Source: Fontibacillus panacisegetis
Lineage (GTDB): Bacteria > Bacillota > Bacilli > Paenibacillales > Paenibacillaceae
DNA: 64,000 bases
NCBI RefSeq assembly: GCF_900102215.1
Contig: NZ_FNBG01000025.1
Span: forward strand, 1 to 64,000
Direction of reading: 5' to 3'
Each line of letters opens with the position of its first letter. Position 1 is the stretch's first letter. The notes beneath the pieces were generated by a model. The model was not told the DNA's origin and did not search any database. It saw only the letters and a list, made by a program, of their open reading frames with translations. Below, one piece after another: positions 8,318-16,843 of this stretch. Both the position numbers and the translations under genes were made by a program.

Positions 8318-9304
8318 TTAATACAGCGCCAATTGAAGCATTGCTTCTTTGACCTTGTCTTTATTTAGCATGAAAAATTTCTCCATAGGCGGACTGATTG
8401 GCATAGCTGGCACATCCGGTCCGCACAATCTTTGGATCGGCGCATCCAGCTCGAACAGACATTCCTCAGAAATAATAGCAGCTACCTCTGCCCCAACACC
8501 ACCGGTTTTGTTATCCTCATGAATAATCAGCACCTTGCCTGTCTTGCGTGTAGACTCGATGATTGCATCACGATCAAGCGGCTGCAGGGTGCGTAGATCC
8601 AGAATGTGCGCACTAATTCCTTGCTCATTCTCTAGTTCTTCAGCAGCCTGCATTGCAAAGTGCAGAGGGAGACTATAGCCGATCACCGTGATGTCAGAAC
8701 CTTCTCTGATGACATTTGCCTTACCGATCGGTACGATGTAATCGTCCTCCGGCACATCTTCCTTGATCAGCTTGTAGCATTTTTTATGTTCAAAAAAAAG
8801 TACCGGGTCCGGATCGCGAACAGCCGCCTTAAGTAGCCCCTTCGCATCATATGCTGAATAAGGAGCTACGATTTTAAGCCCCGGAGTACCGAAAAATATC
8901 GATTCAGCGCATTGGGAATGATATAATCCACCAAAAATTCCTCCACCGATTGGAGCACGAACGACTAACGGGCAATTCCAGTCATTATTTGAACGATAAC
9001 GGATTTTAGCTGCTTCACTAATGATCTGATTAGTAGCTGGCAGCATGAAATCCGAATACTGCATTTCCGCAATAGGCTTCATTCCAACCATGGCTGCCCC
9101 GATCGCTACACCTGCAATTGCAGATTCAGCAAGAGGTGTATCGATGACACGCTCTTCTCCAAATTGCTCCTGCAGGCCTTTTGTCGTGGTGAATACGCCG
9201 CCTTTTACACCGACATCTTCACCAAGTACAAATACATCCTCATCCCGCTCCATTTCCTCTTTCATGGCAAGGCGAATGGCGTCGATATATTCCATAACTG
9301 GCAT
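8318..9304 (-). CDS. bkdAB: Branched-chain 2-oxoacid dehydrogenase E1 beta
   Basis: A 328-residue transketolase-like beta subunit. The opening MPVMEYIDAIRLAMKEEMER, the GEDVGVKGGVF motif and the RAPIGGG segment are typical of E1 beta. With E1 alpha it makes the thiamine-diphosphate enzyme that decarboxylates branched-chain 2-oxoacids. The gene begins 2 bases after the bkdAA stop and ends 20 bases before the bkdB start, so the cluster is an operon. Confidence 0.93.
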   Translation of the reverse strand: MPVMEYIDAIRLAMKEEMERDEDVFVLGEDVGVKGGVFTTTKGLQEQFGEERVIDTPLAESAIAGVAIGAAMVGMKPIAEMQYSDFMLPATNQIISEAAKIRYRSNNDWNCPLVVRAPIGGGIFGGLYHSQCAESIFFGTPGLKIVAPYSAYDAKGLLKAAVRDPDPVLFFEHKKCYKLIKEDVPEDDYIVPIGKANVIREGSDITVIGYSLPLHFAMQAAEELENEQGISAHILDLRTLQPLDRDAIIESTRKTGKVLIIHEDNKTGGVGAEVAAIISEECLFELDAPIQRLCGPDVPAMPISPPMEKFFMLNKDKVKEAMLQLALY

Positions 9305-9306
9305 AA

Positions 9307-10329
9307 TTAGACCTCCCCTTCGCTGGCATACACATGCAGCAGCGTATCTTCCGGCTTAGGAAACGGCGCTTGCTCAGCACTCATAATCGCTTCTTTCAAT
9401 TGCTGTTGAATCTCTCTAAGCAATGACTCTTCCTGTTCTTCACTCCAGAGACCATGATCTATTAAATACTGCTTCATTTTAGGTAAACCATCTTTTTTCC
9501 AGTTCTCATCAACTTCCTCTTTGGTACGATAAGCGAGGTCGTTATCCGAAGTGGAATGCGGCGAAAGGCGATACATCATCGCTTCGATCAAAGTAGGACC
9601 TTCGCCGCGAACAGCACGTTCACGCGCTTCTTTGACAACACGATAAACTTCAAATGCATCATTGCCATCCACTTGAACTCCAGGGATTCCATAACCAAGC
9701 GCACGATCACTTACTTTACCGCCAAGCTGCTTTTTGATAGGTACTGAGATCGCGTATTGGTTGTTCTCACACATTACAATAACCGGCAGCTTCTGAACCC
9801 CGGCAAAATTTAATCCCTCATGAAAATCCCCTTGGTTGCTGGACCCCTCGCCAAAGGTTACGAATGAAACGATATCCTTCTTTTTCATTTTAGCAGCGAG
9901 AGCTAAGCCTACCGCATGCGGAACTTGTGTCGTTACAGGACTTGATCCTGTGACGATGCGTAGTCTTTTACATCCAAAGTGTCCAGGCATTTGCCGTCCG
10001 CCACTGTTTGGGTCCTCCGCTTTTGCAAAAACCGATAGAAACAATTCCTTAAGTGTCATCCCAACCGAGAGTACAAATCCATAGTCTCGATAGTATGGCA
10101 GAAAATAGTCCCTCTCACGATCTAACGCAAATGCAGCAGCAACCTGCGCTACCTCTTGACCAATGCCAGATACGTGAAAATTAATTTTTCCAGCCCGCTG
10201 AAGCAATAAACTTCGTTCATCGTATTTACGCGCGAGCAGCATATATTTATACATGTCCACCACTTCGGTGTTACTTAATCCGAGCTGCTCATGTTTAGAC
10301 TTGGTTGAAACTGAACTTTTCGCATTCAT
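9307..10329 (-). CDS. bkdAA: Branched-chain 2-oxoacid dehydrogenase E1 alpha
   Basis: The alpha subunit of the E1 heterotetramer. The thiamine diphosphate signature is visible (GEGSSNQGDFHEG, then CENNQYA about 25 residues later), as is the SPHSTSDND stretch near the phosphorylation loop of the family. I chose ATG 10329, which has GGAGG with a 9-base spacing; the in-frame ATG at 10347 lacks one. The product is 340 residues. A 119-base gap to lpdV contains TATAAT on the minus strand, so a second promoter for the E1-E2 genes is possible. Confidence 0.93.
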   Translation of the reverse strand: MNAKSSVSTKSKHEQLGLSNTEVVDMYKYMLLARKYDERSLLLQRAGKINFHVSGIGQEVAQVAAAFALDRERDYFLPYYRDYGFVLSVGMTLKELFLSVFAKAEDPNSGGRQMPGHFGCKRLRIVTGSSPVTTQVPHAVGLALAAKMKKKDIVSFVTFGEGSSNQGDFHEGLNFAGVQKLPVIVMCENNQYAISVPIKKQLGGKVSDRALGYGIPGVQVDGNDAFEVYRVVKEARERAVRGEGPTLIEAMMYRLSPHSTSDNDLAYRTKEEVDENWKKDGLPKMKQYLIDHGLWSEEQEESLLREIQQQLKEAIMSAEQAPFPKPEDTLLHVYASEGEV

Positions 10330-10448
10330 GGGAGTTACCTCCTTCATTTGGCACCATCATCTATGACCATGTCCTTATCTTAAAACCTGGTACTAAGACT
10401 TGGATTAACCTTATTATAATCCCTTTCACTGCAAAAAGAAAATAATAG

Positions 10449-11870
10449 TTATATGGAGATGGATTTGCCATCTACGGCTAATGCGGCCTCACCCAAAATT
10501 TCAGAAAGTGTTGGATGGGCGAAAACCGCTTGACCAATCTCCCAAGGAGTAGCATCCAGCAATTGCGCCAAAGCAGCTTGTCCGATAAGTTCAGTAACAT
10601 GTGCCCCAATCATTTGAACGCCAACAATGTCATTGGTCAGTTTATCCGCTACGATCTTCACAAAGCCTTCCTTCTCACCTTGAACCATTGCCTTGCCGAT
10701 CGCTGAAAATGGAACCTTGCCGATTTTTACTTTAATGCCCCTCTCAACTGCTTCTTTTTCGGTTATCCCAACTGAAGCGACTTCAGGCCGAGTATATACG
10801 CAGCGCGGGGTCTGATCAGCCTGATATCCATGGGAAGCTTCGCCCGCCAAATGATTAACAGCCACCAAGCCTTCGTGGCTTGCCGCATGTGCCAATTGCA
10901 GCCCGCCAATGCAATCGCCAATCGCATAAATATGTGGTTCTGTCGTCTGCATATGTTCATTGACACGGATATATCCCCGATCCAGAGCGACGTCAGTATT
11001 TTCCAGTCCGATATTTTCCAGGTTACCTTGTCTGCCAATGGATACCAGAAGCTTATCACCAGTAAGGATGGTCTGCTTCTCACCCTGAGTCGATGAAATC
11101 TGTACTTTATTATCCCTAACTTCAAATGTATCTGGCTGCACCATAGCCCCTGTTACGACAATAATACCCCGACGTTCCAATTGCTTCTGGAGCTCCTTGG
11201 CCACTTCCGTATCCTCAGTCGGTAAAAGCTGATTTGCCGCCTCGACAACGGTTACCTTTACACCAAAATCATTTAGCAGTGATGCCCATTCGACACCTAT
11301 TACTCCCCCTCCTACAATTATCATTGAATCAGGAAGTTCATCTAGCAGAAGTGCTTCATCACTACTAAGCACATACTGTCCATCCGGAGTCAGACCAGGC
11401 AAATTACGTGGTCTTGAGCCAGTAGCGATAATCAGGTTCGTTGGAACAACTGTCTCCATCTCACCATCATTTAATTCAACAGCAACTGCACCACTCTTAG
11501 GAGAAAAGATCGAAGGCCCAATAACACGTCCAGAACCTTGGATTACAGTAATTTTATTTTTACGCATCAAATATTGAACGCCCTTATGCAATTGATTTAC
11601 GATTTCCTGTTTTCTCTCTTGAACCTTGGGAAAAACGAGTGACAAGCCGCTGGTTTCAATACCATAGCTCGCACTTTCCTTCATTTGAGCAAATAACTCT
11701 GCGCTGCGCAGCAAGGCTTTAGTAGGAATACATCCTCTATGCAAGCATGTCCCTCCCAGCTTATCCTGCTCAATAATAACAACTTCTTTACCTAATTGAG
11801 CCGCACGGATTGCTGCCACATAACCGCCAGTTCCGCCGCCTAATACCGCTACATCGCATGAAATTGCCAT
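10449..11870 (-). CDS. lpdV: Dihydrolipoamide dehydrogenase (E3)
   Basis: A 473-residue FAD disulfide reductase that reoxidises lipoyl groups of the E2 subunit. It has the FAD motif GGGTGGYVAA (11-20), the redox cysteines C42 and C47 (GGTCLHRGC), a central NAD-binding VGGGVIGVEWA motif, and the C-terminal FAHPTLSE active-site histidine. The start at ATG 11870 follows GGTGGAGAT; the longer in-frame extension up to 11936 has a hydrophobic run but no site. Being first in the bkd cluster, I call it LpdV, not PdhD. No ptb, buk, bcd or bkdR gene is linked here, unlike in B. subtilis. Confidence 0.92.
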   Translation of the reverse strand: MAISCDVAVLGGGTGGYVAAIRAAQLGKEVVIIEQDKLGGTCLHRGCIPTKALLRSAELFAQMKESASYGIETSGLSLVFPKVQERKQEIVNQLHKGVQYLMRKNKITVIQGSGRVIGPSIFSPKSGAVAVELNDGEMETVVPTNLIIATGSRPRNLPGLTPDGQYVLSSDEALLLDELPDSMIIVGGGVIGVEWASLLNDFGVKVTVVEAANQLLPTEDTEVAKELQKQLERRGIIVVTGAMVQPDTFEVRDNKVQISSTQGEKQTILTGDKLLVSIGRQGNLENIGLENTDVALDRGYIRVNEHMQTTEPHIYAIGDCIGGLQLAHAASHEGLVAVNHLAGEASHGYQADQTPRCVYTRPEVASVGITEKEAVERGIKVKIGKVPFSAIGKAMVQGEKEGFVKIVADKLTNDIVGVQMIGAHVTELIGQAALAQLLDATPWEIGQAVFAHPTLSEILGEAALAVDGKSISI

Positions 11871-12056
11871 TAGATTATCTCCACCTATTCTTATTAAAAA
11901 TACATAATATAATATAATTTGAAACTTTCTAATCATAGCGCTACGTTTATTTTACCTTGTTTTTCACGTAATACAAATAAGGATCAAATAGACAGAATTT
12001 CATGAAACGGGTATGATTAAAATCATAACCACATCAGAAAGGAAAGAGCTACATAG

Positions 12057-12353
12057 ATGAAATTAATGATCTCTCGCTTCATCGCCATTATCATTTTAGT
12101 TATTCCCGGGATTTTGGCTATGATCGGCTTCCTGAAAATGAAGGATGCTCTATTCCTGTTTATGTCAAGACACGGTGATGATTCGCTTACAAGTATAACA
12201 TTCGATTGGCTGGATTTTGGAGTAGGACTTATTCTGTTTGTCATTGGGATCGGTTTTCTTGGAGGCTGGATATTTTTCCGGGATCGCAAGCGTAATTATG
12301 TTGGTCCCAGATTTCGGAAGAAGACGACCGAGGAACCAACTACTGATCAATAA
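12057..12353 (+). CDS. DUF2627 small membrane protein (YqzF-like)
   Basis: A 98-residue protein with two membrane helices (about 6-25 and 58-80) separated by a short loop, and a basic C-terminal tail. It matches my memory of DUF2627, represented by YqzF next to the B. subtilis bkd genes. It is divergent from lpdV and ends in a strong terminator. Function is unknown. Confidence 0.8.
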   Translation: MKLMISRFIAIIILVIPGILAMIGFLKMKDALFLFMSRHGDDSLTSITFDWLDFGVGLILFVIGIGFLGGWIFFRDRKRNYVGPRFRKKTTEEPTTDQ

Positions 12354-12365
12354 AATATAATTACA

Positions 12366-12413
12366 AAAGGACCTTTTCCCTCAAGCATCCAAAATCGAGT
12401 GATAAGGTCCTTT
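12366..12413. terminator. Bidirectional terminator
   Basis: Perfect 10-base arms AAAGGACCTT (12366-12375) and AAGGTCCTTT (12404-12413) enclose a 28-base loop. A T-rich tract follows on the plus strand (CTATTTTTG) and TTTTGTAA on the minus strand. It sits between convergent genes. Confidence 0.8.
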
Positions 12414-12428
12414 CTATTTTTGTTGTAC

Positions 12429-12644
12429 TTACTCATATAGAGCTTCTTTTAATTTGGTAGACATTCTTGGGTGATTCGCCGCATTCACTCGAAGCAGAGT
12501 TTTTCGGAGCCTGGCATTTTCTGCATGCAGCTCTTCAACATGCTCGATCAGTTCTTGAATCATAACCTTTTCCTTATCCTGAAGCCCACCATGCTGCAAT
12601 AACTCTCTAAAAGAATTCAAGTCCAATTGTGGACGATCCGGCAT
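12429..12644 (-). CDS. Small coiled-coil protein, unknown
   Basis: A 71-residue product that I do not recognise. The start at ATG 12644 follows GGAGGGGAGCAGG closely and overlaps the 3' end of the pabBC fusion by 38 bases, so coupled translation is likely. Residues about 22-55 are rich in charged residues with a leucine/isoleucine heptad (IQELIEHVEELHAENARLR), typical of a short coiled coil that could mediate dimerisation. It ends the operon before the terminator. No link to folate synthesis is evident. Confidence 0.6.
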   Translation of the reverse strand: MPDRPQLDLNSFRELLQHGGLQDKEKVMIQELIEHVEELHAENARLRKTLLRVNAANHPRMSTKLKEALYE

Positions 12645-14439
12645 CCTGCTCCCCTCCAGCATTTATAATTATTTTGATCCATTTACGTACACTGTTAATA
12701 TACCACAGCTGAGTTGCTCTAGAGATATCGGTCACTTTTAGCACAGACTCCTTGATTACATTTGTAGATAAAAGATAATTGCGATACGTTCCAGCAAGCA
12801 ATCCACTCCCAAGAGCTGGAGTTAATAGCTCCCCATCAATTTCAACAACTAAATTGCCGGTTGTAAATTCGGTCAGCTCTCCGTCTTCATTCCACAGCAA
12901 CACATCAAAAACGTCACTTGCAGCCTCCTGTTTGTGCTTCTCGTAAACTTGCCTATGGGTCGTCTTATGGTATAAAAAACGATCATTTCGAGACACTGGT
13001 GTTTTGGCAAGTACTACAGTTCTTGCTGCAGCCTCTCTATTTTTGCCATGCTGACATGGTGTCATTTCCGGTAATGGCGAGGTTTCTGTAACAATATCTC
13101 CGTCTCTGGAAACAAGTAATCTCACTTTATGAACTCCCAGCGGATGGCGCAGAGCAAGATTTTGGAGCTCCTTAACAACCTGTTCCCTTGAAAAAGAGTA
13201 ATCAAAATATTGGGCCGAATCAGCTAATCTGTGTAAATGCTCGTCCACTAGAAAATACTCACCATCCTCAAGCTTGAGCGATTCCAGCAGCTTGAAATCA
13301 GGACTTCGTTCCGTGAGCAATAACGCCTTGGTCAGAACCTCAGCATATTCGTTCTCTGCAGTTGAATCCCATGTGATTCCCCCACCAACACCGTACTCGG
13401 CCACGTTTGAAGCATGATCAATTCGTACCGTTCGAATCGCAACGCTAAATAAGGATGATCCATCTGGTTCAACAATTCCGATAGCACCGCAATACACTTC
13501 CCGTGGAGTATCCTCCAGCTCTGCAATAATTCCCATCGTACTCACCTTTGGAGCCCCTGTAATAGACCCGCAAGGAAATAATGCCGAGAATATCGCTTCA
13601 AGATCCGTATCCTCTTCAATTTCAGCAGTAATCGTAGACGTCATTTGATAGAGCGTATAATATTTTTCTATATCAAACAAATTAGGAACCGACACTGTAC
13701 CTGTCTTTGCAATCATACCAAGATCGTTGCGTAAAAGATCCGTAATCATGACGTTCTCTGCCTGATTTTTTGCCGATGCCTTCAGCCATTCGCCTTGTCT
13801 CTTATCATCTTCAAGCCAAAGTCCGCGTCCTACTGTTCCTTTCATAGGGCGAGTTAGAATTTGATTACCCTTTTTACAGAAAAACAACTCCGGAGAAGCA
13901 CTAAGAACACTATGACCATCTATCCGCAGAAAAGCATTATAGTCTCCCTGCTGGGCAGCACACAGCTCTTTATACAGTGCATACTCATCACCTTGAAACT
14001 GTGCCCGGAGACGAGTCGTATAATTCACTTGATAAGTCTCGCCTCGAGCAATGGCCTCATGAATCCCGCCGATACTAGCATGATACGTATCTTCGCTCTG
14101 AGTATGCTTCCATGAAGAAATGCGGAAGTCATCTCCCGCACCTTCAGTTTCCACTATGGTATAACCTTCATATATTCCGAACCAAAGCAGCGGCATGACA
14201 GCAGCACCGTTAACCTTATATGATCGATCAAATGCCGGGGCGGCTTCATAAGATACATAACCAACCGCAAAATATCCCTGCTTTACCGCTTCTTGTATCC
14301 TTCTTAAGGCAGGTCTAACATCCTGGAGCCCCTTTACGGAGACGATTTCTACCGGGTTTGTAAACGCCCTCTTTAAGCGTTCATTGTATTCATTCTTAAA
14401 ATCAAGTTCCACATAAGTTGAAGTAAAGCCAGACTCCAA
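12607..14439 (-). CDS. pabB: Aminodeoxychorismate synthase/lyase fusion (PabB-PabC)
   Basis: A 610-residue fusion. The N-terminal two-thirds is a chorismate-binding domain of aminodeoxychorismate synthase component I, with the GSITGAPK and YCGAIG motifs. The C-terminal third is a class IV aminotransferase (aminodeoxychorismate lyase), with KTTHR carrying the probable pyridoxal lysine, then ELTEFTTGNL and LAGTYR. Together they would turn chorismate into 4-aminobenzoate for folate, given ammonia or a glutamine amidotransferase (PabA), which is not encoded in this window. The gene lies after a membrane methyltransferase and ahead of the coiled-coil ORF. Confidence 0.9.
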   Translation of the reverse strand: MESGFTSTYVELDFKNEYNERLKRAFTNPVEIVSVKGLQDVRPALRRIQEAVKQGYFAVGYVSYEAAPAFDRSYKVNGAAVMPLLWFGIYEGYTIVETEGAGDDFRISSWKHTQSEDTYHASIGGIHEAIARGETYQVNYTTRLRAQFQGDEYALYKELCAAQQGDYNAFLRIDGHSVLSASPELFFCKKGNQILTRPMKGTVGRGLWLEDDKRQGEWLKASAKNQAENVMITDLLRNDLGMIAKTGTVSVPNLFDIEKYYTLYQMTSTITAEIEEDTDLEAIFSALFPCGSITGAPKVSTMGIIAELEDTPREVYCGAIGIVEPDGSSLFSVAIRTVRIDHASNVAEYGVGGGITWDSTAENEYAEVLTKALLLTERSPDFKLLESLKLEDGEYFLVDEHLHRLADSAQYFDYSFSREQVVKELQNLALRHPLGVHKVRLLVSRDGDIVTETSPLPEMTPCQHGKNREAAARTVVLAKTPVSRNDRFLYHKTTHRQVYEKHKQEAASDVFDVLLWNEDGELTEFTTGNLVVEIDGELLTPALGSGLLAGTYRNYLLSTNVIKESVLKVTDISRATQLWYINSVRKWIKIIINAGGEQDAGSSTIGLEFF

Positions 14440-14460
14440 TTCGCAACACCCCCTTAGCTA

Positions 14461-15072
14461 TTATAATCGAAACCACAGATAACGAGGTGTCTTTTGTGAG
14501 AAAAGATGATAAGACTCTCCAAAGGTACTTCTAAGATGCTTCTCCTCCTGCAGAATCAAACAGTGAAAAGCCACTAAATTCAGTACAGCTACACAGAGCG
14601 TCACCCAATTCGGATACATTAGATACAAACCGATAAACATCAAATCAAAGCCAACAAATGCGGGATTACGGCTATATCGATAAACTCCGCTTGTTATAAG
14701 TGTCGTTCTTGACGTATCATCGATTCCCACTCTCCACGATGTTCTCATTTGCACCATAGCTATAATAAAAATAGCAACTCCCGCTCCAGTAGCTATGATC
14801 CCGATCAAGCTGACAGCTGAGCTTTGAAACATTGTCTTGAACAAAGTATTTCCGAACAAACTATGAAAACACCATACAGCAGCCCAACCAAAAGAGGATA
14901 ATTTCACAATCATTTCGACGATAGTAACCCCAGCACTTTTGCCTTTTTTGCCAAGGACGTTCGCTTTAATCTGATTTCTTCCTGATAAAATATACAACTT
15001 CAAGAAGTAACTGATTACAAATACAAGGAACAGGATAAAGCTTATGAAATTAATAATTACCATTGTTTTCAC
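14461..15072 (-). CDS. Membrane methyltransferase (isoprenylcysteine/phospholipid type)
   Basis: The 203-residue protein has four or five membrane helices and a C-terminal SAM-binding signature of the ICMT/PEMT-like superfamily (GVYRYSRNP at about 129-137, then EEKHLRSTFG-SYHLF). Members methylate lipids or lipid-linked carboxyl groups; the substrate here is not known. It is 21 bases upstream of the pabBC fusion on the same strand. Confidence 0.75.
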   Translation of the reverse strand: MKTMVIINFISFILFLVFVISYFLKLYILSGRNQIKANVLGKKGKSAGVTIVEMIVKLSSFGWAAVWCFHSLFGNTLFKTMFQSSAVSLIGIIATGAGVAIFIIAMVQMRTSWRVGIDDTSRTTLITSGVYRYSRNPAFVGFDLMFIGLYLMYPNWVTLCVAVLNLVAFHCLILQEEKHLRSTFGESYHLFSQKTPRYLWFRL

Positions 15073-15110
15073 CGTCCTAACTACGTCTATAGAGATCTCA
15101 TCAATCTACA

Positions 15111-16070
15111 CTATACAAGCAGCTCTTGATGTCTTATTTGCGGAGTTTCAATCTGAATCGTCGTATGCCCGATATTGAACTTCACTTCTAAAATCTCAAT
15201 AGCCTCCTGTAAAATACGTTGTTGTCCTGGCTCCTCGCCCGTTACCAAATGACAGCTGAGAGCGTTCATCCCTGAAGTAATGCTCCACACGTGCAGATCA
15301 TGTACCTCAATGACACCGGAGATTTTCTCAAGCTGGGACTTGATCTCTTCCATATCTACACCATATGGGGTTCCTTCCATAAGCACATGTACAGACTGAG
15401 TAATTACTCCCCACGCACCTTTTAGAATCAACAATGCTACAATAACACTTACAATCGGGTCAAAAATATACCATTCAAACACTATCATCACAATCCCGCC
15501 AAGAATAGCACCAATCGAGCCGAGCGCATCACCTAGAACGTGTAAATATGCACTTCTCATATTGATATTTCCTTTGACATCCCCTTTTCTCAGAAGAGCC
15601 CAAGCACTGGCAAGATTGGCCAACAGACCAATTGATGCAATGATAATCATAGTACCACTCGACACCACCGGAGGTTCCATCAGCCGTCCGTAGGCTTCCC
15701 AGATAATAATAGCGGCAATAACAAATAGTGTGACTCCGTTCAACAAGGCAACCAGAATTTCAGTCCGATAGTAACCGTAAGTTTTGCGTGAATTAGCTGC
15801 TCTGGATGCAAACCATAGTGCAAATAAACTAAGCACCAACGAACTGGCATCACTTAGCATGTGACCCGAGTCCGACAAAAGAGCCAGACTGTTGGTTACG
15901 AGTCCACCAATGAATTCCAATACAGCAATGGAGCCCGTAATCACTAGTGCAATAAGCAGCCCCTTTTTGCCTCCTGATCTGGCTGCATGATGATCATGGC
16001 TATGGCCGTGGTGATGTCCATGACTATGGCTGGGATGATGTTCGTCATGATCGTGATTGTGATTATGCAT
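15111..16070 (-). CDS. Cation diffusion facilitator, CzcD-type metal exporter
   Basis: A 319-residue CDF antiporter that expels Zn2+, Cd2+ or Co2+ in exchange for protons. It has a histidine-rich N-terminus (more than a dozen His in the first 30 residues), six membrane helices including the metal-binding SDSGHMLSD segment in TM2 and HVLGDALGS in TM5, and a cytoplasmic C-terminal domain. The start at ATG 16070 follows GGTGGAG and overlaps the arsR-type stop codon, so the pair is translationally coupled. The metal is inferred from the regulator and the His-rich tail. Confidence 0.9.
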   Translation of the reverse strand: MHNHNHDHDEHHPSHSHGHHHGHSHDHHAARSGGKKGLLIALVITGSIAVLEFIGGLVTNSLALLSDSGHMLSDASSLVLSLFALWFASRAANSRKTYGYYRTEILVALLNGVTLFVIAAIIIWEAYGRLMEPPVVSSGTMIIIASIGLLANLASAWALLRKGDVKGNINMRSAYLHVLGDALGSIGAILGGIVMIVFEWYIFDPIVSVIVALLILKGAWGVITQSVHVLMEGTPYGVDMEEIKSQLEKISGVIEVHDLHVWSITSGMNALSCHLVTGEEPGQQRILQEAIEILEVKFNIGHTTIQIETPQIRHQELLV

Positions 16071-16395
16071 GTTCTCCACCCCTTCTGTGGTCACATTCAG
16101 CATGTTCAATTGCTTGGATCAGCAACGAGATGACATGCTCATCATCGCAGCTGTAGTAAAGCGTATTTGCTGATCTTCTGAACTTCACAAGCCTCAAATT
16201 TCGCAAAAAACTGAGCTGATGTGAAATAGCGGATTGGGATAAGCTCAAAACCTCCGAAATATGCGATACCGAACACTCTTCCTGAGACAACAAATACAAT
16301 ATCCGAAGCCGTGTTGGATCAGCTAAAGCTTTAAAAATGGATGCTACATTTTGCGTCGTTTCATCACTTAGAAAAGAATGATTACTTTTGTCCAT
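16063..16395 (-). CDS. ArsR/SmtB family metal-sensing repressor
   Basis: A 110-residue winged-helix repressor. The recognition helix region reads SVSHISEVLSLSQSAISHQL. The last helix has a DEHVISLLIQAIEH stretch, which resembles the alpha-5 zinc site of CzrA and SmtB, with the D-x-H pair followed ten residues later by H. The position three residues after that is Cys, where CzrA has His and SmtB has Glu. The residues CDHRRGGEH at the tail could contribute further ligands. It lies just downstream of a perfect palindrome and overlaps the CDF exporter gene, so it probably releases the pair when zinc or a similar metal is high. Confidence 0.9.
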   Translation of the reverse strand: MDKSNHSFLSDETTQNVASIFKALADPTRLRILYLLSQEECSVSHISEVLSLSQSAISHQLSFLRNLRLVKFRRSANTLYYSCDDEHVISLLIQAIEHAECDHRRGGEHA

Positions 16396-16430
16396 TTATA
16401 ACAACTCCATTCAAAATTTGATACCTCGTA

Positions 16431-16464
16431 ATTCTGTATATGAGCATATGCTCATATACAGAAT
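16431..16464. promoter_or_regulatory. 34-bp perfect palindrome, probable ArsR operator
   Basis: The half-site ATTCTGTATATGAGCAT is followed immediately by its exact complement. The centre contains the TATATGAG...CTCATATA pattern of SmtB/CzrA-type operators. It lies 36 bases upstream of the repressor start codon, so it likely overlaps the promoter and gives autoregulation. At 34 bases without mismatch it is longer than the typical imperfect operator. Confidence 0.75.
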
Positions 16465-16496
16465 ATACCTGTACACCGGCTTTGTCAATCAGTGTA

Positions 16497-16631
16497 ATGG
16501 AGTCGGTGGAATATTCTTTAACTGCTCAAGGGGAAAGCCTGATGCCTATTTGGGATGCGATGTACGATTGGGGCAAGCAGTATATGGAAAACGTAGTACA
16601 GGATAAGGTTACTATTAAAGAAAGTGTTTAA
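16497..16631 (+). pseudogene. HxlR-type regulator, 3' fragment
   Basis: The reading frame ending at 16631 contains [20 protein letters not shown] and DWG, the C-terminal signature of HxlR-family winged-helix regulators. Only about 45 residues are left and nothing of the DNA-binding half can be seen upstream, where the palindrome begins. It therefore looks like the tail of a lost gene, and not a functional protein. Confidence 0.7.
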
Positions 16632-16713
16632 AAACGGGGCTGTCCGTTACGTGGGCTGGAGAAAGTGAAGCATCAAAAACTTATCGAAAATAAAAATCGG
16701 GGGCCATAAAAAA

Positions 16714-16750
16714 CTCCTTTACTGGTGATTTACCTGAACCAATAAAGGAG
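16714..16750 (-). terminator. Terminator after spo0A
   Basis: The arms CTCCTTTA and TAAAGGAG, extended inward by TGGT and ACCA, form a strong hairpin. On the minus strand it is followed by six T. It also has AAAAAA on the other side, so it may work in both directions. Confidence 0.7.
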
Positions 16751-16843
16751 CAAAAAAATATTCATTTACCAAGTAGATATTTATGGGTATAGAATAATTT
16801 CCACAAACAAAATCTCTTGCGGTTCCCCTTACTCCTTACCCTT

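Noticed and set aside
16440-16631. Intact HxlR regulator
   Set aside because: Only the C-terminal end remains; the DNA-binding half is missing.
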